DNA of 64,000 bases, taken from contig NZ_JANFMV010000001.1 of assembly GCF_024385575.1 (NCBI RefSeq), positions 3,625,681 through 3,689,680 of the forward strand. The letters are read 5' to 3'. How positions within the stretch are numbered: the first letter of the stretch is position 1; each line of letters starts with the position of its first letter. Below the pieces are notes generated by a model. That model did not search any database. It saw nothing but the letters and a program-made list of their open reading frames with translations, and was not told the DNA's origin. A program made the position numbers and the translations under genes. This document shows, one piece after another, positions 45,949 through 53,548 of the stretch. Source of the stretch: Rhizobium sp. NRK18 (GTDB taxonomy: Bacteria > Pseudomonadota > Alphaproteobacteria > Rhizobiales > Rhizobiaceae).

Positions 45949-45976
45949 CAAAAAGCCGCCCGATGACGAGCGGCTT
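45949..45976 (-). terminator. Intrinsic terminator after infC
   Basis: Arms AAGCCGC (45953-45959) and GCGGCTT (45970-45976) with a ten-base loop; on the minus strand the stem is followed by TTTTTGC. It separates infC from rpmI-rplT, unlike the continuous infC-rpmI-rplT transcript of E. coli. Confidence 0.8.
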
Positions 45977-46002
45977 CCAGCAAAATCGGTCTTCAATGCA
46001 GC

Positions 46003-46539
46003 TCAGCGCGGAGCGAGAACCATCATCATCTGACGGCCTTCGAGCTTCGGCTCGGCCTCGACCTTGGCGATTTCCGCCGTGTCGTCCTTGACCTGCATCA
46101 GGAGCTTCATGCCGAGTTCCTGGTGCGCCATTTCACGACCGCGGAAACGCAAGGTGACCTTGACCTTGTCGCCTTCCTCGAAGAAGCGGTTCATCGCCTT
46201 CATCTTCACCTCGTAGTCATGGGTGTCGATGTTCGGGCGCATCTTGATCTCCTTGATCTCGATGACCTTCTGCTTCTTGCGCTGCTCGGCGGCCTTCTTC
46301 TGGTTCTGATACTTCAGCTTGCCCAGATCGAGGATCTTGCAGACCGGCGGTTCAGAGTTCGGAGAGATTTCGACGAGGTCGAGACCCGCCTGTTCGGCAA
46401 GCGCCAGAGCTTCATCGGTGGAAACGACGCCGAGATTCTGGCCTTCATCGTTGATGAGCTGGATTTTGGGAACGCGAATGTCCCCATTGGCGCGAGGGCC
46501 CTCGCTGGTCGGTGCGCCGGCTTTGAAAGGTCTGCGAAT
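46003..46539 (-). CDS. infC: Translation initiation factor IF-3 (ATT start codon)
   Basis: Binds the 30S subunit, prevents premature 50S joining and proofreads the start codon. The full 178-residue protein begins at ATT 46539 (then RRPFKAGAP), with GAGGAG nine bases upstream; no ATG occurs in frame until 46242, which would remove the whole N-domain. Seen downstream: [14 protein letters not shown] near residue 21-34, [18 protein letters not shown] linker near 81-98 and the C-domain ending [12 protein letters not shown]. The rare ATT start is known from E. coli infC, where IF-3 represses its own mRNA by rejecting AUU, so the same autoregulation is likely. Confidence 0.95.
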   Translation of the reverse strand: MRRPFKAGAPTSEGPRANGDIRVPKIQLINDEGQNLGVVSTDEALALAEQAGLDLVEISPNSEPPVCKILDLGKLKYQNQKKAAEQRKKQKVIEIKEIKMRPNIDTHDYEVKMKAMNRFFEEGDKVKVTLRFRGREMAHQELGMKLLMQVKDDTAEIAKVEAEPKLEGRQMMMVLAPR

Positions 46540-46750
46540 GGTCGTGTTCTCCTCAAACTATTGCAGATAACGGTCGAATAAACGCGGATAGCTCCGCTTT
46601 TCGCGGCAATGTCGTGATTACCCCGGTGAAGTCAATAGCACGCCTTCAAGAAAAAATCACCACCTGTCCGCAGGAGACAGAATCTGGTTTAACACGGGGA
46701 AAATTCAACCCTCATGCCCTCAAAAGCAAAGCGGAGCGGATAAAATCGAC

Positions 46751-47527
46751 ATGGAATTCCTGACCCTTGCCACCTCATCACCCGAACGCAGGATCGCGGT
46801 TGCGGCACGCCCGGCCACCCACGCGACGGATGCGCCGACGCTCGTCTGGCTTGGCGGCTACCGCTCCGACATGGACGGCACCAAGGCGATCGAGCTGGAC
46901 CATTTCGCTGAAGAGAACGGGATCGGTTGTGTCCGGTTCGACTATTCGGGTCACGGCAAGTCGAGCGGCGACTACCGCGACGGCACCATCTCGCTCTGGC
47001 TGGAAGAGGCGCTGGCCGTCATCGACCATTATATAAAGAACAGGATCATCCTGGTCGGCTCCTCTCTCGGCGGCTGGGTCGCGTTGCGCGTCGTCGAGGA
47101 GATGAAGAAGCGTGGGGACGCCGGGCGGCTTGCCGGCCTCGTGCTGATCGCGCCGGCGCCGGACTTCACCTATGAGCTGATCGAGCCCGCCCTGACGGAG
47201 GCGGAGAAGACGTCGCTTGCCGAACGCGGCTATTTCGAGGAGCCGTCCGAATACAGCGCCGATCCGAACGTGTTTACCCGCGCGCTGATCGAGGACGGTC
47301 GGCAGAACCGCGTGCTCGACGGGATCATCGAGACGGGATGCCCGGTGCATATCCTCCAGGGCATGCAGGATCCGGACGTGCCTTACAGCCACGCGCTCAA
47401 GCTTTTGAACCATCTGCCGGCCGACGACGTGGTGATGACGCTCATCCGCGACGGCGACCACCGGCTGTCGCGCCCGCAGGACATCGAGCGCATGCTTGCG
47501 GCCGTCGAGGGCATGGTTGCAGAATAG
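46751..47527 (+). CDS. Alpha/beta hydrolase
   Basis: A 258-residue alpha/beta-hydrolase-fold protein. The nucleophile elbow is GSSLGG near residues 100-105 (Ser102), the acid is Asp in MQDPDVPYSHA near 207-217 and the base is His in DGDHRLS near 235-241; an oxyanion glycine-rich WLGGYRSDMDG near 33-43 precedes. It resembles acyl-protein-thioesterase/palmitoyl-hydrolase-like (ABHD10-type) enzymes of alphaproteobacteria. Natural substrate unknown. Divergent from infC. Confidence 0.9.
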   Translation: MEFLTLATSSPERRIAVAARPATHATDAPTLVWLGGYRSDMDGTKAIELDHFAEENGIGCVRFDYSGHGKSSGDYRDGTISLWLEEALAVIDHYIKNRIILVGSSLGGWVALRVVEEMKKRGDAGRLAGLVLIAPAPDFTYELIEPALTEAEKTSLAERGYFEEPSEYSADPNVFTRALIEDGRQNRVLDGIIETGCPVHILQGMQDPDVPYSHALKLLNHLPADDVVMTLIRDGDHRLSRPQDIERMLAAVEGMVAE

Positions 47528-47535
47528 CTCCAATT

Positions 47536-47618
47536 TTAACCATAAGCCCAATCGGCCATGGTTAACGAAGCCATAACGATTGACTTGACCCGTCCCGACG
47601 TTCTTAACTCTTTGTTAA
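47536..47618. promoter_or_regulatory. Cluster of CtrA-type binding sites upstream of the BTLCP gene
   Basis: Three sites are visible: TTAACCAT at 47536-47543, its inverse ATGGTTAA at 47558-47565, and a full TTAA-N7-TTAA at 47604-47618. The consensus for the cell-cycle regulator CtrA is TTAA-N7-TTAA or TTAACCAT. Their number in about 110 bases before a single gene is unlikely to be chance. The N7 site also forms part of a hairpin. CtrA binding is inferred. Confidence 0.65.
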
Positions 47619-47637
47619 GAATTAGGGGACGGGTTGA
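47585..47637 (+). promoter_or_regulatory. Two-tier hairpin covering the ribosome binding site
   Basis: Outer arms ACCCGTCCC (47588-47596) and GGGACGGGT (47626-47634), extendable by GU pairs to 47585/47637; inner arms TTCTTAAC (47601-47608) and GTTAAGAA (47614-47621); a symmetric 4x4 internal loop and a 5-base apical loop. The only Shine-Dalgarno-like sequence (GGGGACGGG) before ATG 47640 lies in the right arm. It may control translation or, at the DNA level, be an extended CtrA site. Confidence 0.6.
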
Positions 47638-47639
47638 TC

Positions 47640-48251
47640 ATGACCGGATCAGGCAAGACAGTGCTTTTCGTGGCCATCATGGCCATGCTGGCCTCCGCCA
47701 ACATCGCAATGCCGGCACAGAACAGGCTGCGCGCGATGATCACCGGCAACATCACCTCCCAGCCGATCGGCCATTACGAATTCTGCAAGATCTACAAGGC
47801 CGAGTGCAATATTCGCAGCAAGCTCGCGCCGGCGCCGAAGATCACCGCCTATGGCTGGGACGTGATCCGCAAGATCAACTCCACCGTCAATACGACGATC
47901 GTGCCGATGACGGACGAGGAGCTCTACGGCCGCGAGGAAGTCTGGGCCTATCCGACCACCGCCGGCGACTGCGAGGACTTCGTTCTCTTGAAGCAGAAGC
48001 TCCTGATGGAAAAGGGCTTCGACGCGCAGGACCTGCTGATCACCGTCGTGCGCAAGCCGGACGGCGAAGGCCACGCGGTGCTGACGCTCCGGACCTCCGA
48101 GGGCGACTACATCCTCGACAATCTCGACAACCAGGTGAAGCTCTGGACGGACACGCCCTACACCTATCTGAAGCGCCAGGCAGCCTTCAATTCGGGCCGG
48201 TGGGTGACGATCGAGAACTCCGACGAAATCCTGGTCGGCGCGCTGAAGTAA
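47640..48251 (+). CDS. Bacterial transglutaminase-like cysteine proteinase (BTLCP, LapG-related)
   Basis: Exported protein of 203 residues: signal peptide (VLFVAIMAMLASANIAMPA) and a transglutaminase-like cysteine-proteinase domain. The triad is visible as Cys111 in AGDCEDFVLLK, His145 in EGHAVLTL and Asp near 160 in LDNLDN. LapG relatives cleave large adhesins at a di-Ala site, but here no LapD/LapA partner is seen, so the target is unknown. ATG 47640 is chosen; TTG 47634 is in frame. The upstream region has CtrA-type sites and a hairpin that would hide the ribosome site. A terminator follows. Confidence 0.87.
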   Translation: MTGSGKTVLFVAIMAMLASANIAMPAQNRLRAMITGNITSQPIGHYEFCKIYKAECNIRSKLAPAPKITAYGWDVIRKINSTVNTTIVPMTDEELYGREEVWAYPTTAGDCEDFVLLKQKLLMEKGFDAQDLLITVVRKPDGEGHAVLTLRTSEGDYILDNLDNQVKLWTDTPYTYLKRQAAFNSGRWVTIENSDEILVGALK

Positions 48252-48273
48252 GCCTCAGGAATTCCGCAATGCA

Positions 48274-48303
48274 AAAGCGCCCGGTTTCGACCGGGCGCTT
48301 TCT
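48274..48303 (+). terminator. Shared intrinsic terminator
   Basis: Perfect arms AAAGCGCCCGG (48274-48284) and CCGGGCGCTTT (48291-48301) with loop TTTCGA and a T-rich end in both directions. It lies between the convergent BTLCP and mbfA genes. Confidence 0.88.
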
Positions 48304-48337
48304 TCGTTTTCTGGCTATCGAGTTTCGATCCCGACGC

Positions 48338-49321
48338 TTATCCCGAATTGCCGATCAGGACGCCGGCGGCAAGCACGAGCGAGCCGCCGAGAACGACCTG
48401 GAAGGCGGCGCGCAGGAACGGTGTCTCCATGTACTTGTTCTGGATGAAGGCGATCGCCCAGAGTTCGACGAAGACGACCACCGCGGCAATCGCGGTCGCG
48501 GTCCAGAAATGCGGAATGAGGTACGGCAGGGCGTGACCAAGGCCGCCGAGCGCCGTCATGATGCCCGAAGCCAGGCCGCGCTTAATCGGCGAGCCGCGGC
48601 CGGAAATGACACCGTCGTCGTGTGCGGCTTCGGTGAAGCCCATGGAGATGCCCGCGCCGACGGAGGCAGACAGGCCGACGAGGAAGGTCTGCCAGGTGTC
48701 GCCGGTGGCAAAGGCGGCGGCGAAGATCGGTGCCAGGGTTGAAACCGAGCCGTCCATGAGGCCCGCCAGCCCCGGCTGCACGTAGGTCAGCACAAACTGC
48801 TTGTGCTCGGCCTGGTCCTCTTCCTCGCGCGCACCGTCGCCAAGGTGGCGTTCGGTCAGCATGTGGGCGGTTTCCTCGTGCCCCTGCTCGGCGAGCGCCA
48901 GCTCATCCAGCAGCTGGCGGGTCGAGGCGTCCGACGTGCGCTTGGCGGCCTGGGTGTAGAAACGATAGGCCTGCGCCTCCATGGCTTCGGCCTGGTCGCG
49001 GATCTTTTCCAGCGACATGGTCTGCATCAGCCAGTCGGGCTTGCGCTCCGGAAAGCCGCGGACGTGTTCCCGGCGGATCAGCGGAATCTCCTCGCCGAAG
49101 CGGCGGCGGAACATGTCGATCAGCATGTTCTTGTGGGTGACTTCCACCTCCGCCATATCCTGAAACACCTTGGCGGACTGCGGCGCACGATCCTTCAGCA
49201 TCGCGGCATAGGCGCGGTAGATGCGCGCGTCGTCTTCCTCGGACGAGATGGCCAGGCCCAGGACCTCCTCTTCGCTCAGGGATTCGAAGGCACGCTTGGA
49301 CGGGAAAAACAGCCGTAACAT
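48338..49321 (-). CDS. mbfA: Membrane-bound ferritin MbfA
   Basis: A 327-residue fusion of an N-terminal erythrin-vacuolar ferritin-like domain and a C-terminal VIT1/CCC1-like membrane domain, which exports iron and protects against iron and peroxide stress in Agrobacterium and Bradyrhizobium. Diiron ligands appear in SSEEDDARIYRAYA near residues 27-40, EVEVTHKNML near 59-68, EAMEAQAYRFY near 110-120 and EQGHEETAH near 144-152; about three to four transmembrane helices follow residue 185. A perfect Irr-type ICE box lies 11 bases upstream of the ATG, so Irr should repress it under iron limitation. Confidence 0.93.
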   Translation of the reverse strand: MLRLFFPSKRAFESLSEEEVLGLAISSEEDDARIYRAYAAMLKDRAPQSAKVFQDMAEVEVTHKNMLIDMFRRRFGEEIPLIRREHVRGFPERKPDWLMQTMSLEKIRDQAEAMEAQAYRFYTQAAKRTSDASTRQLLDELALAEQGHEETAHMLTERHLGDGAREEEDQAEHKQFVLTYVQPGLAGLMDGSVSTLAPIFAAAFATGDTWQTFLVGLSASVGAGISMGFTEAAHDDGVISGRGSPIKRGLASGIMTALGGLGHALPYLIPHFWTATAIAAVVVFVELWAIAFIQNKYMETPFLRAAFQVVLGGSLVLAAGVLIGNSG

Positions 49322-49622
49322 TGACAACCTCAATTTAGAATAATTCTAAATTTAATCCTCGATCCACGGACCGTCAACACCCGCAGTGCGATAGAACGCT
49401 GCATCGGCACGAAATAGTCCGAAACGTCAGACGTCGTGCGAGGACAAAGGAAGTCCCCACTTCCAGGATTGCATTCAAGCGCAGAAACACTGCACTTTTA
49501 ATAAGCAGAGCGTACTAATTCGACCGATTCCGGTCTTGCGACGTGTCCGGATACGGTCCTACAGCTTGCGCGCGCACGGGGGAGGACGTTGCGCCAAGAC
49601 AGTCATTTTTTGAGGAAATACC
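49322..49622. other. Divergent promoter region, mbfA / TRAP binding protein
   Basis: About 300 bases with no supported gene. The left edge holds the ICE box for mbfA; the right part (TGCACTTTTAATAAGCAGAG near 49491) is AT-richer and presumably includes the promoter of the binding-protein gene. No other structure was recognised. Confidence 0.6.
49332..49352. promoter_or_regulatory. Irr box (ICE motif) upstream of mbfA
   Basis: Perfect inverted repeat AATTTAGAA (49332-49340), TAA, TTCTAAATT (49344-49352), matching the iron control element TTTAGAA-N3-TTCTAAA bound by Irr in Rhizobiales. It is 11 bases before the mbfA start, overlapping the leader, a position suited to repression. The target relation is known from homologues. 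Confidence 0.88.
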
Positions 49623-50729
49623 ATGGATCGTCGTACATTTTTCAAGAAGACCGGCACCGCCGGACTTGGCGCCGCTGCGGCCACCGCGCTTGCCGCACCC
49701 GCACTTGCCGCCGAAACGCCCAAGATCAACTGGAAGATGGTCTCTTCCTTCCCCAAGAACCTGGACATTCTCTTCGACGCCTGCACGGAAATCGCAGAGA
49801 GCGTCAACGAGGCCTCCGACGGCAACTTCCAGATCGCAACCTATGCGGCCGGCGAAATCGTGCCGGCATTGCAGGTGGCCGATGCCGTCGGCGACGGAAC
49901 GGTCGAGATGGGCCATTCCTGCTGCTACTATTACATCGGCAAGAGCCCGGCTTTCGCGCTTGGCACTGCCGTTCCCTTCGGCATGAACGCGCGGATGACC
50001 AATTCGTGGTTCTACGAAGCCGGCGGCAACGACATGATCAACGAGTTCCTGTCGACCTATAATCTCTATGCCCTGCCTGCCGGCAACACCGGCGCGCAGA
50101 TGGGCGGCTGGTTCCGCAAGGAAATCAACACGCTGGAAGATATGAAGGGCCTGAAGATGCGCATCGCCGGCCTGACGGGCCAGGTGATGGAAAAGATCGG
50201 CGTCACCCCGCAGCAGATCGCCGGCGGCGACGTCTACTCCGCACTGGAGAAGGGCTCGATCGACGCGACCGAGTTCGTCGGTCCCTATGACGACCTGAAG
50301 CTCGGCTTCTACAAGGTCGCCAAGTACTACTACTATCCGGCATGGTGGGAAGGCGGCCCGGCCGTGCACGCATTCTTCAACCTGGAAAAGTTCAAGGCGC
50401 TGCCGAAGAGCTACCAGCGCATGCTGACCGACGCTTGCGCGCGCGCCAACCAATCGATGCTGGCGAAGTACGATGCGCGCAACGCCACGGCGCTGAAGCA
50501 GCTGGTCGCCCAGGGTGCGCAGCTGAAGCCGTTCAGCCGCGAGATCATGGATGCCGCCTACAAGGCGTCGCAGGAACTGTTTGCCGACCTGTCGCAGAAG
50601 TCGCCGGAGTTCAAGAAGATCTACGACAGCCAGCAGGCCTTCAAGCGTGACGGCTATCTCTGGGAACAGGTGGCTGAGTACTCCTTCGACACCTACATGA
50701 TGACGCAGCAGCGCGCCGGCAATCTCTGA
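49623..50729 (+). CDS. TRAP transporter substrate-binding protein (DctP family), orphan
   Basis: A 368-residue periplasmic binding protein with a Tat signal (MDRRTFFKKTGTAGLGAAAA, cleavage near residue 30, ALAAET). The DctP fold is shown by WKMVSSFPKNLDILFDACTEIAE near residues 37-59, the conserved LKMRIAGLTGQVMEKIG near 177-193 with the carboxylate-binding Arg, and DATEFVGPYDDLK near 216-228. The group binds alpha-keto acids, mannitol-like or aromatic carboxylates. No membrane subunits (DctQ, DctM) are near, so it must share a distant transporter or act otherwise. The ATG lies 13 bases after TTTTTTGAGGAAATACC. Confidence 0.9.
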   Translation: MDRRTFFKKTGTAGLGAAAATALAAPALAAETPKINWKMVSSFPKNLDILFDACTEIAESVNEASDGNFQIATYAAGEIVPALQVADAVGDGTVEMGHSCCYYYIGKSPAFALGTAVPFGMNARMTNSWFYEAGGNDMINEFLSTYNLYALPAGNTGAQMGGWFRKEINTLEDMKGLKMRIAGLTGQVMEKIGVTPQQIAGGDVYSALEKGSIDATEFVGPYDDLKLGFYKVAKYYYYPAWWEGGPAVHAFFNLEKFKALPKSYQRMLTDACARANQSMLAKYDARNATALKQLVAQGAQLKPFSREIMDAAYKASQELFADLSQKSPEFKKIYDSQQAFKRDGYLWEQVAEYSFDTYMMTQQRAGNL

Positions 50730-50806
50730 TTTGCCTCAGCGTGCGGTTCCGGCTATTTCAAGCCGGAACCGCCTTCCCGGCGGCAGGAACCGACGGAGAT
50801 TGCCGG

Positions 50807-51274
50807 ATGAACCCGGAGATTGCGGCGAGAGCCGCCCACCTGAAGGATATCGAGGACCGCGCCCGCGCCAACATGGCGGCGATGGGTGTCGACGATGCCT
50901 TCATCGATAATCTTGTCGAAACCTTCTATTCCCGCATCCAGGCGCATCCCACGCTCGGACCGGTCTTCGCAGCCCGTCTCGACGGGCGCTGGCCGGATCA
51001 TCTGGCGAAGATGAAGCGCTTCTGGTCGGCGGTCGCCTTCAAGACCGGCGCCTATGGCGGCAAGCCGGTGCAGGCGCACCTGACCGTCGAGAACATGGAA
51101 GAGCCACTGTTCAAGGAATGGTTGCAGCTCTTTTCGGCAACGCTTGAAGATCTCGGCGTCTCACCGGATGCCAAAGCCTGGTTCATGGCGACCGCCGAGC
51201 GGATCGCCAAAAGCCTGGTGCTGGCGCTGTTCTACAATCCGGCGCTCGACGATCCGGCCCGCAAGACCAGCTAG
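50807..51274 (+). CDS. Group III truncated haemoglobin
   Basis: A 155-residue truncated haemoglobin of group III. The 2-on-2 globin helices are seen: FIDNLVETFYSRIQAHPTLGPVFAARL near residues 28-54 (with Tyr/Phe at B10-like positions), then the F-region histidine in PVQAHLTVENM near 86-96 (proximal His), and a C-terminal FMATAERIAKSLVLALF. The family may detoxify NO or sense ligands. ATG 50807 follows CGGAGATTGCCGG; the frame to 50741 lies in leader sequence. It converges with the deacetylase gene, with a 4-base overlap. Confidence 0.85.
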   Translation: MNPEIAARAAHLKDIEDRARANMAAMGVDDAFIDNLVETFYSRIQAHPTLGPVFAARLDGRWPDHLAKMKRFWSAVAFKTGAYGGKPVQAHLTVENMEEPLFKEWLQLFSATLEDLGVSPDAKAWFMATAERIAKSLVLALFYNPALDDPARKTS

Positions 51275-52296
51275 GCTTCTAGCCCTTTCAGCACATTGGC
51301 GACGTTGAGGCCGATTTCGGGGACGCCGTAGCCGCCCTCCATCAGCACCAGCACCGGCAGGCCGGTTTCGGCGATCCTCTCGCCCATGCGGATGTAATCC
51401 GGCGTCTTCAGCTTGAAGAAGGAGATCGGGTCCTTCTCGAACGTATCGACACCGAGCGAGACGACGATCGCCTCGGCGCCGAACGCCTTGATGCGCGCCA
51501 GAGCATCGGCGAGTGCCGCGGACCATGCCTCCCATGCGGTGCCTGGCGGCAGGGGATAGTTGGCGTTGAGCCCCTCTCCTGCGCCGGCCCCGGTCTCATC
51601 CGCATAGCCCCAGAAGTGCGGAAAGGCATCGGCCGGATCGCCGTGCAGCGAGGCGAAGAAGATGTCGCCGCGTTCATAGAGAATATCCTGCGTGCCGTTG
51701 CCATGGTGGAAATCGACGTCGAGGACGGCAACCTTCCGGGCGCCGTGATCGAGAAGGCGCTGTGCCGCGACCGCCGCATTGTTGATGAAGCAGTAGCCGC
51801 CATAGAGATCTATGCCGGCATGGTGGCCGGGCGGACGGCAGAGCGAGAAGCAGGAGCGGTTGCCCTCCTGCAGCCAGTCGGCACCCGAGAGCGCGCAGTT
51901 CATCGCGGCAAGCGCTGCCTCGTAGGTGCCATTGGTGATCGAGGTCTCGATCGCATTGGCATAATAGCCGAGCGCGCCGTCGATGTCCTTCGGCACGATC
52001 TGACGGGCGCGGCGGACGGGAAGCACCGTCGGGATCGCCTCGCCTTCATAGCCTGCGGCGACCCAGCGGTCCCAGGCGGTCTTCAGGAAATCCAGATAGC
52101 CGGCGTCATGCACCTTGAGCGCGGTTTCGAGCCCGTGATGTTCGGGAGCCACGACGTCGGTGAAGCCCTCTTCTCTGACGGCTGCGAGTATCCACTCGGC
52201 GCGGAACGGTCCCTCGAACGGCTTGACCAGTTGACCGCCATGGAGCTCGGTCTTCGCGTCGCGCAGCTTGTGGTCTTCCGAATAAAATACGCGCAT
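51271..52296 (-). CDS. aphA: Acetylpolyamine amidohydrolase (AphA type, HDAC family)
   Basis: Zinc deacetylase of the class II histone-deacetylase-like family. At 341 residues it has the same length as Mycoplana AphA and matches it closely from recall: opening MRVFYSEDHKLRDAKTELHGG, catalytic RPPGHHAG near residues 155-162 with the tandem His, metal ligands in DVDFHHGNGTQDI near 191-203 and YGVPEIGLNVANVLKG at the end. It should release acetate from N-acetylated putrescine, cadaverine or spermidine. It lies 93 bases downstream of a GNAT gene and an XRE-cupin regulator on the same strand, a plausible polyamine unit. Confidence 0.9.
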   Translation of the reverse strand: MRVFYSEDHKLRDAKTELHGGQLVKPFEGPFRAEWILAAVREEGFTDVVAPEHHGLETALKVHDAGYLDFLKTAWDRWVAAGYEGEAIPTVLPVRRARQIVPKDIDGALGYYANAIETSITNGTYEAALAAMNCALSGADWLQEGNRSCFSLCRPPGHHAGIDLYGGYCFINNAAVAAQRLLDHGARKVAVLDVDFHHGNGTQDILYERGDIFFASLHGDPADAFPHFWGYADETGAGAGEGLNANYPLPPGTAWEAWSAALADALARIKAFGAEAIVVSLGVDTFEKDPISFFKLKTPDYIRMGERIAETGLPVLVLMEGGYGVPEIGLNVANVLKGLEA

Positions 52297-52389
52297 CCGG
52301 GCACTCCGTTATCGTTGTCGAAGTCGTAGCGCGAATTGAACGCGTACCCAACCCCTTGCCCACCTCGCAACAAGGCAAGCAACGAGAGG

Positions 52390-52920
52390 TCAGGCGGCGA
52401 GGCGCTTGTAAAAAATCGTCGTCGAGCAATAGCTGCCGTCCGGATAGAGCGCGTAGTCCGGAATGACGCCGCTCATCTGCCAGCCGAAGCGGGCATAGAT
52501 TGCCTCCGCCGGCGAGCCTGTCGCCGTGTCGAGCACCAGAAGCCAGCGGCCGCGTGCCGCCGATTCGCGCTCGGCCGCCTCCATCAGCAGCCGGGAAAGC
52601 CCCCTGCCTCTTGCCGCACTGTGAACGAGCAGCTTCATCAGGTCGCCGCGGTGGGGCTGGTTGGGCTTCATGGCAAAGCCGACCTGCACCGTCCCGACTA
52701 TCCGTCCGTCAAGCTCGGCCGCAAACAGCAGGATCTCGTCCCGCCCGACCGCCTCGGCCATGCCCTCCCAGTAGCTGTGCGCTTCCGCCTTCGACAGGGG
52801 CGCCATGAATCCGACCGAGGCACCGCCCTCGACGCAATCGACCAGAATGTCTGTCAGCGCTGGAAGTGCATCCAGCGCCTGTTGCCGGTCGAGAAGCCGC
52901 ACGCTGGCGATCGTCGTCAT
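52390..52920 (-). CDS. GNAT family N-acetyltransferase
   Basis: A 176-residue GNAT acetyltransferase. Motif A is LMKLLVHSAARGRGLSRLLME near residues 92-112 (R-G-R-G-x-S loop), and LVLDTATGSPAEAIYARFGW near 123-142 is motif B. ATG 52920 overlaps the stop of the upstream XRE-cupin gene (ATGA), so the two are translationally coupled; the frame continuing to 53319 lies inside the regulator gene. Given AphA downstream, a polyamine or related amine is a reasonable acceptor, but this is inference. Confidence 0.88.
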   Translation of the reverse strand: MTTIASVRLLDRQQALDALPALTDILVDCVEGGASVGFMAPLSKAEAHSYWEGMAEAVGRDEILLFAAELDGRIVGTVQVGFAMKPNQPHRGDLMKLLVHSAARGRGLSRLLMEAAERESAARGRWLLVLDTATGSPAEAIYARFGWQMSGVIPDYALYPDGSYCSTTIFYKRLAA

Positions 52921-53510
52921 TTCAGTCCCCTGTCTATGACGACCGCATAGCGCGCCGTCGCCTTTCCCGGATTGAGAAAGGCATGTCCCTGGCCGATGTT
53001 CATGTGCAGGCAGTCGCCGGGGGCGAGGCGGTGGACCGTCTCTCCGACGGTCAGCTCCATCTCCCCCTCGAACAGCCAGACATGCTGGTTCTGGCTCTGC
53101 GCCGCTGTCTGTGGCGGATAGAAAATGCGTGCTCCTGGCGGGAATTCCACTTCGACGATATCGACGCGCGCGCCGAGGCCGGGCGGAGAAACGGAGCGCC
53201 GGAGATATCCCGTCTCGGGATCGGTCCAGACCTTCTGGGCCTCGCGCCGCGACAACGGGTCGGCGGCCTCCTCTGCGCCTTCGAAAAACGAGGAGAGCGA
53301 AAGTCCCATGGCGGTGCAAAGTCTCGCCAGCAGCACGGCCGTCGGGCTCGCTTCCGCCCGCTCTATGCGCGAGATCATCGCCCGGCTGACGCCGGACTCG
53401 GCTGCCAGTGCGTCCAGCGTCATGCCGGCGTCAAGGCGCAACGCCTTGAGACGCTCGCCGATCGTCAGGTCGAATCCGTCCGTCGCAGGTTCCATTATCC
53501 GAGAATGCAT
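52917..53510 (-). CDS. XRE-type regulator with C-terminal cupin domain (PuuR-like)
   Basis: A 197-residue repressor: helix-turn-helix at residues about 18-70 (IGERLKALRLDAGMTLDALAAESGVSRAMISRIERAEASP) followed by a cupin sensor domain at about 120-190 with HVWLFEGEMELTVGETVHRL. This layout is that of PuuR and related regulators of amine or amino-acid catabolism. It is coupled to a GNAT gene and precedes an acetylpolyamine deacetylase. ATG 53510 is given; ATG 53495 is in frame. A short inverted repeat GAGAA/TTCTC with a 5-base centre at 53501-53515 overlaps the start and might be an operator. Confidence 0.9.
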   Translation of the reverse strand: MHSRIMEPATDGFDLTIGERLKALRLDAGMTLDALAAESGVSRAMISRIERAEASPTAVLLARLCTAMGLSLSSFFEGAEEAADPLSRREAQKVWTDPETGYLRRSVSPPGLGARVDIVEVEFPPGARIFYPPQTAAQSQNQHVWLFEGEMELTVGETVHRLAPGDCLHMNIGQGHAFLNPGKATARYAVVIDRGLK

Positions 53511-53548
53511 TTCTCATATAATGGAGTCAACAGCGCTTTCAGCGGATC

